Positions 48,333-58,331 of a stretch of 64,000 nucleotides of DNA are shown here, in pieces. This stretch comes from Akanthomyces muscarius. Taxonomy: Eukaryota; Ascomycota; Sordariomycetes; Hypocreales; Cordycipitaceae. The stretch covers positions 744,001-808,000 of the forward strand of contig NW_026611615.1 of assembly GCF_028009165.1 (NCBI RefSeq). The letters run 5' to 3'. Position 1 is the first letter of the stretch; each line of letters opens with the position of its first letter. A program made the translations under genes and the position numbers. The notes below the pieces were generated by a model. That model saw only the letters and a list, made by a program, of their open reading frames with translations, had not been told where the DNA came from and ran no database searches.

Positions 48333-48334
48333 TA

Positions 48335-48393
48335 CCAGCTAATGCAACGGCTTTAGGCGCCAGGAGCCATATACCCAACATTTGGAAAAGCAT
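48335..48393 (-). pseudogene. G1 peptidase gene, start codon and signal peptide fragment
   Basis: From the ATG at 48393 the minus strand encodes MLFQMLGIWLLAPKAVALAG, a clear signal peptide, and is then cut by E3. With one TA kept, the next codons come from 40647 downward (GGT AGC ATC CCC AGA). The frame continues without a break into the mature G1 domain. The fragment is too short for normal gene finders. Confidence 0.82.
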
Positions 48394-49952
48394 GTTTAAA
48401 GATGTCGAAGAATTTGGCTTGTTGGATTTTTAAACGGAACGAAAAGTGCCTGAGAAGCTGAGTTGAGTTGACACATGATAGGGACGTGGGATTCGGTCGA
48501 TTTATAGCTTCCCGGAAGGTAGACTGCCATCTCTGTAGGTTCCCATCCATGGTTACATTCGACGGCCGATGTCGATGATCAATAAGCTCCTTCCTCATTA
48601 GACAAGGCCCTTTTTGCCAACCGACGCAGATAGCGACCAACTGCCGGTCTGTGGGCTTAGCAAAGGGACGGCTTACATTATGCTTGCTCGTCTTGGCTGT
48701 CTTGGCCATCGATTCGATGTCCAACCCCGGTAGCTAATAACACACAAATAAAGCCTTGCCTAGGAATTATATCCTTTGCATTGTGGTAACGTTAGCCAGA
48801 CAGTGGAGCGGCAACAGCGTTTGCGGGAGAAAGAAACACACTGACTGTGCCCAGAATTGAACTCCTCGGATCCAACTCCACAGCGCCTACCTCACCACTA
48901 GCCCCGAACCTTGACGATAGCTGCGGTCCGTCGCGTGGTAACTTGTCACGTACTCCGTACGTGACAAGAATCAACTGACAGCAAGTCACGGATCCTTTCC
49001 AAAAGTGGCAGGCTATTGCGAGTGGGATGGTTGCACGGCCTCGCCAAATAGAGTAAGTGCCAGTTTTAATTTGTCCTCGATTCAATGTCTTCATTGCCAA
49101 AGATGCGTCGGCAACCTAGGCGCATTCCCGCTGAAACAAGCAAGATGTCAGGGTCCGCGGCGGGGCCGCCAGGCCAGCGTTGGCCCGCGCAGCACGCGTT
49201 CGTGATGTCTCACGTAAATGTGGCTGTGGAGGCAATTTTTGTGAGCTGTCAAAATTCAGTTGCACCAGGATTGGCAAGTACGAGAAATTCCACTGTGAAG
49301 TGAGCACTATCATCTATGCGCTTACACTTTCCTCTCAATCAGTTCTTTCCTGTTGCGTACCTGTGACTCGTGATACACTTCCATGCACACCTGCATAGTT
49401 AGGCCGCGCTCCACGTATTAAAGTGCACAGCTATTCTGTCGAGGACTAGTTACGTACTGGTTAGTTAATCACCAACGTTAGTCAGCGTCTCAATCGGCGC
49501 CGCTGGTCACTGGTCACTTGGAATATGAGAGTACAATTGTCGTACGAGACAGAACGGAGCGAACGAGCAAAATCACAGAGCAAGACTATGCGTCAATTTG
49601 ATCTTCAGTCTCCATTTCGTAGAATGGTTCTGGCGCCCTACTGTCCAGTGTATCTACTTGGTCTATAGCCGTCTGTAGCCTTACACATTCAGATGTGGAA
49701 TGGCTCTGGCGTGGCTACGTGCCGGGTAGGTAACTAAGCACGCTAGGTAATGTAGTAAATATTGTTGCCATGCACGGCAGGCTAGTGCTGGCTAGGTACA
49801 TACTGGTCAGTGGTGGGCACCTGTTGCTGAGTGTCGGAACACGGAACATGCACTATGAAGGTCGCGGTACCGAATCATGTTTACTTCAATCGCCAACCAC
49901 AGCTACTATTAGGCTTATATGGCCTTTCTCACGATTTTGTTCGAGTTTGTAG
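48394..49952. other. Upstream region of the split G1 gene and 3' flank of M20 amidohydrolase
   Basis: About 1.56 kb of normal base composition. A 123-codon minus-strand frame (48724-48353) overlaps the signal-peptide segment in another frame and is probably chance. Other small frames show no family signature. A perfect inverted repeat lies at 48942-48968. Confidence 0.45.
48942..48968. repeat. Perfect 12-bp inverted repeat with 3-nt loop
   Basis: CTTGTCACGTAC, then TCC, then GTACGTGACAAG. It contains two TCACGT/ACGTGA half-sites, so it could form a hairpin or bind a dimeric bZIP/bHLH-type factor. Confidence 0.8.
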
Positions 49953-51242
49953 CTATTCGCGTTTGTTGATGAAGTCTTGCTGCATCTCCTCAGCCAGCCG
50001 ATCATCGGAGAGAATGTTAATAGCGAGCAGCGCCATTCCTGTACCGCAGTCGATTGCGGCTTCGTGTCCCGCCCTCTCACCAGCTGCCGCCGCAAACTTC
50101 TTACTGTGAAGCGCTGCACCAGGGCACGCAGGAATCGTAAACGCGCCATGCATACTCGGCAATTCATGGCTCACGTTGCCCATATCCGTAGACGCCACAA
50201 GCGGCTTTTCTTGCTCTGCTAGCACCTTGCGACCGACCATTGCCATTACCCTCGAATACGTTTCGCAAATTGTCCGGTTTCCAACGACGTTCTTGTAATC
50301 TTCCGCCCTGATTCATTGTTTCAGTATTACTATGGTGTAATAGCAGATAAGTTATGTCGGAAGCACTCACCGGATATATCCAACACTGCACCCGGTTGCA
50401 CTGGCGCCAGCCTCAATGCACGCCGCAACACGGTTGCGGAGTTCCTCCCCTTGCTCGATTGTTGGGCTGCGAATGTACCAATTCATGCGTGTGTAGTCTA
50501 GAATGACATTGGGAACAGTGCCTCCGTCTTCAAACACCGCGTGGACCCGTTCCTCTGGGCGGATCTGCTGGCGTAGAAGGCTGACATTATTGTACGCCGC
50601 GACGGCAGCGTCCAAAGCATTGAGTCCATTCCACGGCTCACCGGCCGCATGAGCAGATCTACCACGAAACTCGACTCGGAATTTAATGCTTGCGACGAGA
50701 TTCAAAGCTGCCGAGCCGGAGACTTCTGTGTCTGTGGAAAGACTATCGGGGGTGACAGGGTGCGACATGATTGACGCTGAAGCACCGCTGAAAGCGCCTG
50801 CCCGTATCAGTGAGATCTTGCCTCCGCCACCTTCCTCAGCTGGCGTGCCCAGGATCCGAACTCGACCTGGTACTTGTAGTTTAGACAAAGCTTTCGATGC
50901 CCCGAGAAACGCTGCCATAGATGACGTGGCGATGAGATTGTGGCCGCAGGCATGGCCAATCGCAGGCAGCGCGTCGTACTCGGCGCATATGACAACCTCA
51001 CGACCGCCACTACCGGAGCTGGCCTCGAAGCTCGTGTCTAGGCCATATGCCTTGCGAGTAACGGAATAACCTTGGTCTTCGAGAAAATTGCACAAATTAT
51101 TGTGTGCCTTGTGCTCCTGATAGGCCAATTCGGGATTTGCGTGAAGCGACTGGTTAGTCTGATATAGGGCTGCATCCGCCTGCGTGATCCAGGCCTGTGC
51201 AATGGCAAGCGCCTCCTTGTTGTCGACTGGTGGCTTCGTCAT
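49953..51242 (-). CDS. M20-family amidohydrolase (PM20D2/aminoacylase-like)
   Basis: Exons 51242-50371 and 50307-49953, joined across a 63-nt intron, give 408 residues. Metal-binding marks of the M20D group are clear: CAEYDALPAIGHACGHN near residues 95-110 and GTPAEEGGGGK about 30 residues later. The dimerisation domain follows with FRGRSAHAAGEPWNGLNALD, and a late metal-site block reads STDMGNVSHELPSMHG. These cytosolic enzymes cleave amide bonds of N-acyl amino acids or unusual dipeptides. Length and motifs are complete. It is divergent from the Zn2Cys6 regulator, with only 356 bp between the two starts, so shared control is plausible. Confidence 0.92.
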
Positions 51243-51598
51243 TGAAAATATACCGAGTGCTTGGCAAGCAGGCCAAATTTGTTAGAAAGAATTTTGTAAT
51301 AGTGGTAGTGTAGTTTATGTCAAGGAGGGAAGTCTTGAGCCCAGTGTAGTACCTCGGGCTAGATATGCAATGGCACTCCCCGGAATACTGACTTAGTACA
51401 GTGCGGAAAAAGTGTGTCAACCGCAAGGCTTAGTTGCCACTTTTTGAAAACTCCCTGTCTCCATTCAGCATTTAACTAGCCTAGTTAGCGGCTGAGCTGA
51501 CTCGGCGCCAACTATTTGATGCCCGACGCGGACCTCCATCCCATCGAATACTTTTTCACTCTTTCACAATTTTCTTACCTATTTCAGCCAGCCTGCCG
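51243..51598. promoter_or_regulatory. Short divergent promoter, M20 amidohydrolase / Zn2Cys6 regulator
   Basis: 356 bp between two outward-facing ATGs. CT-rich sequence (about 51545-51590) precedes the regulator start. The pairing of an enzyme and a regulator on one short promoter suggests co-regulation, which is inference. Confidence 0.5.
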
Positions 51599-53227
51599 AT
51601 GCGCAGTTGCGCTAGCTGCTCTTGCCGACGCCAGGTGATGAACTCAACCCCGGCCGCCACACCTAGTAGTTGCGACCGGCGCAAGGCCAGCCGGTCCCGG
51701 ACAGGATGCCAGACGTGTCGTATCAAGAAAGTCAAATGCGACGAGGCGCAGCCTCAGTGCCAACGGTGTCGCCGACTCCGCCGTTTCTGCGACTACAGCA
51801 ACCCGGCTGAGCGTGATGTGCAGTCCACAAGGACGCCAACGCAGGCAAGCCGAGGGGAGATGACTCTACATCTGCCGGCTTTCAGTACCAGCCCCAGCTC
51901 CATCAGTCTGACGCCTACAGACCACGAGGCCATACGATACTTTCGTACCATATTTGCACGACGCCACCACACAAAGAATCCAGAATTCTCCGTCTACTCC
52001 ATCATCTTCAATATTGCCCAATCCGAACCGCTTGTCATGCACACTGTATTGGCACTGGGCTGCCGGGCAATCCAGCCCCGAGACCAGACCAGTACAACAC
52101 CCCACAAACAAGATTGGAGCCATCTATGCCACTACTCGTCGGCCCTGGGGCGGCTGAAGGAGGAGATAGAGACGGGCTCCGAAAGCGACGAGTCTTTTAA
52201 TTTTGATGCCTGTTTCACGGCGCTCTATGTTATGCTGCTCTATGAGCAAAACTTCAGTGGCGATGGCTTTGCGGGACTCACGCATCATTTTCATGGTGCT
52301 GCCATGATTCTACGGCACCGTGGGCATTATATCAAAAGAGACCTGGAGACATTGGCGACACCGTTGGCCATATGCCGACGCGGGTCAGAGCAAGGACTTT
52401 CCTTATACTCGGCACGTATTCTGATATGGATCTCGCTGTGTGACGCTAGCGCGGCAACTTATGGCATCGGCGGATCGTTCAACGCAGCCTTGGACGAAGT
52501 TCTGGGACGTACTGACCCCGGGGGAACTGAGAGCCTACACACATTTTCAAATTCCCTGTTTCGGATCATGTGGGGTAACGCGTACCCGCAGAACGAGCTG
52601 ATGGACGACATCGAAAACAGGAGTGTTTTCGAACTGATGGTGTACTGCTACCGGGCCAGGTACTCTCTTGCAGCCGTCGCCCAATCACTGAGAGCTGGAG
52701 ATGTGGAAGAGTCGCAAAATCAAACTGAAGCCACAAAGCTCCTGATTCAGTTCATCGCCGCGCGATACCGTGAGCTGTTGGAAGTTGCCAGCGGACTCCT
52801 GCCTTCCACAGACCATTCACACAGATTAGTGGCCAATCTGCGAGGCATCGTGCCCCATTACCACGCCGCTGTTATTTTACTGTCCCGGCTCACAGAGAAC
52901 AGCCCGATATCACCTGTCATTGCGGACCCGAAAGCGCACGTCAATTCCATCATGAGCCTCGCCCGGCAGGCGTACCGACATCAAGGCGTCGACGCCATGG
53001 TTCGTATCGCCTGGCCGCTGCTCGTCGTGGCTCTGGAAACACGAGACCAGCCAACGCGAGATTGGATAGTCTCTCGATTCCATTCCATGGTGGGTCTGAG
53101 CAAGAATATGGAGCGTACCGAGGACTTTCTGAGGAACTCCGCGGGCCCTCCGGAAGCAACCAGTGTAGCTTGGGCGGACCCTCGCCGCTGGTTTCGTTCA
53201 GGAGATGGCACGCCATTCATCGTCTGA
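51599..53227 (+). CDS. Zn2Cys6 transcription factor
   Basis: A single exon of 543 codons (542 residues). The binuclear cluster has Cys 37, 40, 47, 54, 57 and 64 (GCQTCRIKKVKCDEAQPQC, then QRCRRLRRFC). A linker rich in Ser, Thr and Pro follows. A fungal-specific helical regulatory region (DUF3468-like) has EAIRYFRTIFA and HHFHGAAMILRHRG. The C-terminus ends DPRRWFRSGDGTPFIV. I took the first ATG; MNS at codon 14 is an alternative because the leader MRSCASCSCRRQV is unusual. It is nuclear, and most likely controls neighbouring enzyme and carrier genes. The gene is intact. Confidence 0.92.
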   Translation: MRSCASCSCRRQVMNSTPAATPSSCDRRKASRSRTGCQTCRIKKVKCDEAQPQCQRCRRLRRFCDYSNPAERDVQSTRTPTQASRGEMTLHLPAFSTSPSSISLTPTDHEAIRYFRTIFARRHHTKNPEFSVYSIIFNIAQSEPLVMHTVLALGCRAIQPRDQTSTTPHKQDWSHLCHYSSALGRLKEEIETGSESDESFNFDACFTALYVMLLYEQNFSGDGFAGLTHHFHGAAMILRHRGHYIKRDLETLATPLAICRRGSEQGLSLYSARILIWISLCDASAATYGIGGSFNAALDEVLGRTDPGGTESLHTFSNSLFRIMWGNAYPQNELMDDIENRSVFELMVYCYRARYSLAAVAQSLRAGDVEESQNQTEATKLLIQFIAARYRELLEVASGLLPSTDHSHRLVANLRGIVPHYHAAVILLSRLTENSPISPVIADPKAHVNSIMSLARQAYRHQGVDAMVRIAWPLLVVALETRDQPTRDWIVSRFHSMVGLSKNMERTEDFLRNSAGPPEATSVAWADPRRWFRSGDGTPFIV

Positions 53228-53697
53228 TTTTTAAACTCCCCACATATCATATATTTACATAGCGAAACCTCGCTTTGCTCTTTTTCATCACCTCATAAAG
53301 CGAAGAATGATGTTCCACCGTTCTACTTTGACCGCAATCAGAGTAGAAGGAGACGTCTTTACCCCACGGGGAGGTAACTTTAATAATGGGCCGCGCCACT
53401 AGGCCGCGCCACCACGTCGCTTGCTAGTGTTGCGAGACGTCGGCTCCCGTGCCCAATGCGGAAATACAACAAAGGGCAAACCCCCCTTTGACCTGGCTTG
53501 TTGCGCCGCTCCTCGGGTTATTAGCAGACAAATAGTTGGACCACAGATACAGATGACTTATCATGGGAGAACTAGCATTGTATATAGCCACGAGGCTGCT
53601 CTGACTTGGCAAGCCCTCAACTCTGTCCTATCTGTAACGAGATAGCGCTAGCGAATACTCGTACACGTCGTACAGTCTCCACTAGTCTTTTGCTCAC
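53228..53697. other. Intergenic between Zn2Cys6 regulator and MFS carrier
   Basis: 470 bp with the MFS promoter. A short GGCCGCGCCAC direct repeat (two copies near 53390-53412) is present. Nothing else is recognised. Confidence 0.45.
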
Positions 53698-55414
53698 ATG
53701 GCGCCTCACAACGATACAATGGACTACGAATCACAAAAGGCAGTGGACGAAACCATCGAAATTACAGAAGAAGACCCAAGGGAAATGCGGAGGCTTGTCC
53801 GAAAAATCGACATATGGTCAGTGAACAGAGTTCTCAAACAGACGGCTTTATTGTCTGATACTTTATAGCTTGCTGCCAGTAATGGCAGTTTCGTACATGT
53901 TTCAATTTTTGGACAAATCAGCCCTCGCATATACATCAATCCTTGGACTGAATGAGAGCCTGCACCTCACTGGAACCCAGTTCTCATGGTCGAACAGCAT
54001 CTATTACTTCGGCTACCTCGTTGCCTCATATCCTTTTGGCTTGCTAATGGTTCGATTCTCTGTCGGCAAGGTTATAGCCTTGTCTGTGTGAGTCCCCTCA
54101 TTCTCCGCAGAATTATTTCCCAAGTGCTCATTAGTCCCACCAGCGCCATTTGGGGCATGATTTTGATGCTTACGGCTGTGTGCCACGACCATTCGGGTCT
54201 ATGGGCCAACCGCTGCTTCCTTGGAGTCTCTGAAGCCGCAGTGGCCCCTGGATTGACGGTTGTCATTTCTATGTGGTACACAAGGTCTGAACAGCCACTG
54301 AGACAGGCTGCCTGGTTCCTGGGCAATACATTTGCCGGTATCTTTGGTGGCCTCGTCTCGTACGGGATTGGGCACATCAAGACAATTGCGCCTTGGAAGG
54401 TTTGTGACTCGTTTCCATACTTGAAATGGCTGAGGCTAATCCCGGTCCAATAGGCCGTCTTTCTTTTTTTTCGGGGCCGCCACTGTTGCGTGGTCTGTGG
54501 TCATATTTTTCTTTCTGCCGGAGGATCCCGGCAAGGCCCGTTTCCCGACCAAAGAGGAACGAGAAAAGGCCGTGAAAAGAGTCAAGACCAACATGACTGG
54601 CAGCAAAGCCACGAAAATAGATTGGTCTCAGTGCTTGGAAGCGGTTTGTGACCTTCAAGTTTGGCTGCTGGTGCTGATCCAGCTGTCGGGGCAGATCGCG
54701 AACGGTGGTGTCCAAGGTGTGAGTATTGCTCCAGTCTACGAAGCCGTCTCTCGCTAATTTTCATTCAGTTTGGCTCCATCGTTATCCACGGTATGGGCTT
54801 TGAAACATTAAAGACTCTTCAGGTACAGATGGTGGCGTACGTGTTTCAGCTCATTTTTGTCTTGATCGCAACAATAGGCAGCACGTTCCTGCATAACACA
54901 CGGACATGGTGGATTGTTTTTGACATGGCATTTGCAATTGCTGGCGCGGCCATGGTTGGACAACTAGATGGCAAATGGAGCCGTTTCTTTGGATACTGCC
55001 TCACTATGGGCTACACGCCAAATCTACCTATCATCCTGTCTATGCTTTCTGCAAATATCGCAGGCTTCACGAAAAAAATGACAGTAAATGCAATGGTAGG
55101 ATCATGACATTATCCTCAACTTTTACCAGAGCCCTAACGTGGAACAGATATTTATTGCCTACTGTACAGGCAACATCATAGGACCGCAGCTCTTTCTACA
55201 GCGAGAATACCCCACATACAAAACCGGGTTCCTCGCAATCATAATTTGCTACGTTATAGGACTCATAGGCAGTTTACTGCTCCGCGCAAATCTTGTCTGG
55301 GAGAATGGGCGCCGCGATTGCGAACAACAGTTGATGAGCTCGGGTGAAAGAGTGGTCAAGGATATTGAGGACCACACGGACAAGCAACTCACGCAGTTTC
55401 GCTATATATACTAA
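53698..55414 (+). CDS. MFS transporter, DAL5/allantoate-permease (ACS) type, with probable frameshift
   Basis: Six exons are read: 53698-53816, 53869-54087, 54135-54399, 54454-54718, 54769-55095 and 55148-55414. Family marks include FLDKSALAYTSILGLNESLHL, SNSIYYFGYLVASYP, NRCFLGVSEAAVAPG and the final GNIIGPQLFLQREYPTYKTG. About 12 membrane segments are expected at the plasma membrane, carrying small carboxylates, ureides or vitamins. At the start of exon 4 the frame reads AVFLFF and then shifts. A T8 run (54464-54471) must be T7 to continue as FGAATVAWSVVIFFFLPEDP. Uncorrected, translation stops near 54650. All other junctions are in phase, so this is either a recent null mutation or a sequencing error in a homopolymer. 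Confidence 0.8.
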
Positions 55415-55520
55415 ACATAGTGTTGAGTGGATAACTTATTCACTTTCCAAGAAAAGGCATGGATTGTCAATGATGTGCCCTGATACATCGCTCACGTAAT
55501 CTGTCTTCTATGCAGAGCCG

Positions 55521-57517
55521 TCAGTCCTTAACAAGGTCGAAGCCACTCGCTATATTGTCCAATGCCTCTCGAATCTCAACAGCGTATGTCGCAGTACCAC
55601 CAGAGTAGACGACCGGCTCGTAGACCTTGCCAGGTATACTGCCTCCCATATATGTTGACCTGGTAGTAGGTAGAAGAGTTTTGTCGCAAACATCCAGAAT
55701 GTGCTTTCTCCATTTGTCTGCAGCCTCGGGTTTTGCATTTATGTACTTGATACCGGATGACTCCATCTTTGTGATGGCGTCAGCAATCCACCTGCCCTGC
55801 AGTTCTGCAGATGTTGGACCATTGCAGAGAAGAGTTGGAGCTTGGGTGCCGTAGATGTAGAACATGTTTGGATACCCGCTGATGGTTAAACCCAGATATG
55901 TCTTCGCACCAGACGCCCAGTCATTCTCCAGTTTCGTACCGTGAACGCTTTCTAGGCCGAGCTGGGTCATGGCGCCGGTGACGACATCCTAGGAGAAGAT
56001 GTTATTGATAAGTATATATGGACTTGTGGTCCGCTGAAAACATCCCTCAGGACACGCTTTGCAGAATGAGACAGGAGATGAGTGGTAGCAAAAGACTAGT
56101 TGAAGGTAGTGATATGGCTGTCAATCGTAAAGAAGTAAACTCACGAATCCCGTAGCAAGAGCGATCACGTCAAACTCGTGGTGTGTTCCATCTTCAAGCG
56201 TGATGCCAGTGGTAGTGAACTCTCTGATGGGGTTCTGTTTGATGTCAACCACGTGAACCGACTCTCGATTAAATTGTTCGTAGTAGGTATCCTCGAGGCA
56301 TGGTCTTTTGACGCCAAAGTAATGAGGCATCTCAAGTGGTGCAAGCACGTCTTTTGCAACGGGATCGGAAAGTCTCGCCCGTGTCTTGCTAGCCCAGAAA
56401 TTGTAAGCTTCCTTGTTAGACTCAGCATCAAGCATCTGGTCCTTGTACGAAGCGACCCAGAACCGAAACCCACCCTCGGACCAGAGTTTGTTGTAGAACT
56501 CCTCGCGCCTCTCATGGTTGTCTTCTAGGGCACTGCGCTCGCACCAGTCAAAGAAGAAGCCGGCCCAAGTTTTTTCGCGGAGTTGAAACAGGTCTTTGTA
56601 GAGGTGCTTGCTATTCTCCTGCTCTGCTACCGTCAGCTCCCGCTTTCGCATGGGTAATGCAAGGTTCGGTGTCCGCTGAAAGACTTGGAGGGTGCCAGCC
56701 TTGGGACCCCACGCTTGCGTCATCTGCACGCCCGAAGCTCCTGTACCAACGACGGCGCAGCGCTTTCCAGTAACGTCGATAGATTCTTCTGGCCAAAAGG
56801 AGGAGTGGTGAATAAGTCCTTTGAACTTGTCGCTGCCGGGCCATGACGGGATGTATCTCTTGGCAGCCTGAGAAATAGCGCATAACTTCATTAGCTTCCA
56901 TGTGTCGGAAAGGTAGGAAACAAGACATTTTACAAATCCAGTGGCCAAAATCAAGTACTTCGCGCTTGTTGCACGACCATCCGCCGTCCGGATGGACCAC
57001 CTCCCCCGGCTGGTGTCGAATTGAGCCCCAACAACTACCGTGTTGAAAGAACAGTCTTTCTTGATGCCCACAATCTTATCAACATGGTCAAAATAGCTTC
57101 GTAGATCTCGATAATCCGGGTAGTTGGTGGACCAGTTCCAGGTGTTGTAGACTTCCGGCCAAGAAAACTCATAAACGGGCACTTCGGAGTCGACGCCAGC
57201 GCCAGGATAGCAGTTCCAGCGCCAAGTTCCGCCAATGTCATTGCCAGCCTCGAAAATGACAGTTTTCAAACCCGCATCGCGAAGAGTTTTCAGCATAAAG
57301 ATACCAGCTGCAGTGGGCAAAGACTGTTAAAAGGAACGTATCTTGAAAGTAACAATTGCTTACCAAAACCGGCACCAACAACTACAACATCAATATGGAG
57401 GTTTTTTGAGTAAGGGCCCTCGCTTTCGGAATGGACAATCGAGTAATCGAAGAGCTCGGTATTGGATCTGTTGTAGGCTGCGTTTGGCTCTTCGTTTGGC
57501 TCTTCGTTTGCAGCCAT
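55521..57517 (-). CDS. FAD/NADPH-dependent Baeyer-Villiger-type monooxygenase
   Basis: Exons 57517-57364, 57307-56934, 56867-56145 and 55988-55521 give 572 residues. The FAD fold has VVVVGAGFGAGIF near residue 45. EAGNDIGGTWRWNCYPGAGV is typical of type I BVMOs and related flavin monooxygenases. The BVMO fingerprint FxGxxxHxxxWP is FKGLIHHSSFWP at residues 191-202. The NADPH fold follows (CAVVGTGASGVQ), then LATGFDVVTGAM, joined across the last intron. Intron 2 (56933-56868) is a multiple of three without stops and could be overlooked. The enzyme inserts oxygen next to a ketone (ester or lactone formation) or oxidises a heteroatom. It is convergent with the MFS carrier upstream, about 100 bp apart, suggesting a functional pair. 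Confidence 0.92.
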
Positions 57518-58331
57518 ATCTACGGTCAAGAGGGTAAATCGGAAACGGATAGAAAATGTATGAACTCTTAACCTGGAAGCCCGCTCTGGGAAATAACTTG
57601 AAAACACTTATCGGGACTGCAAGCTGCAATCTGCGAGCTATACTCAGAGAACTGGCGGATCCACCTGGTTTTATCCGTCAAACCGATGTACGGGCGTCAA
57701 CGAGCACCTTTACGTGATGTCATCCAAGACACGTCAATATTACTATAGAATACTTGGTATTTCAATATGTGGCTTCCTATATTGCATAAGTATTACTCTT
57801 TGCATTGCATAAGTATTGCAGTCTGCGTCAGGTAGATATCAGTCTGCATTGCATTTATATTACAGCCCAGAGGTATATGGAGATGCCCAATGTAAGCAGT
57901 GAGTTATCCCCTTCTCTAGTTCGTCACCAGAATTAATCTGCCGAAAGAAACCCGCTTTATTAATGCAAGCGCCTGTGTGGCCTTTTCACGGCAAATAATT
58001 GCCGCTTTGTACCCCGCCGTTATTTCCAAGGTCCAGTGACTCAATGCGGCCGGCCACCACGGCGGCCTACAGAAGGATCACTCAGGGCGCGCCCGTTGCA
58101 GCGCTCCACATTGTTTCTTTTGCGCACGAACATTGCTTCGTACCATAAATCCCAAAGTCAGATTAGAATGTTTTACAGAAAATGTAAATCTATGAATCAA
58201 TTCTCCCACATTTGATATGAGATTTGGAAAAAAGATTATTTGAAAAGTAAATGTAAGAATGTAAGCTATTAAAAAACCCGGCCAAGCGAGGAAAAACTAG
58301 CTACTACCTCATCAAACCTCGTACGACACTT
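57518..58331. other. Intergenic: BVMO promoter and 3' flank of secreted protein
   Basis: About 810 bp. Short imperfect direct repeats TTGCATAAGTATT (near 57782 and 57805) and AGTCTGC (near 57819 and 57841) lie upstream of the monooxygenase start. No gene seen. Confidence 0.5.

Noticed and set aside
48353..48724. 123-codon minus-strand frame upstream of E3
   Set aside because: It overlaps the G1 signal-peptide segment in a different frame and has no recognisable motif; the signal peptide reading is supported by the frame-restoring junction.
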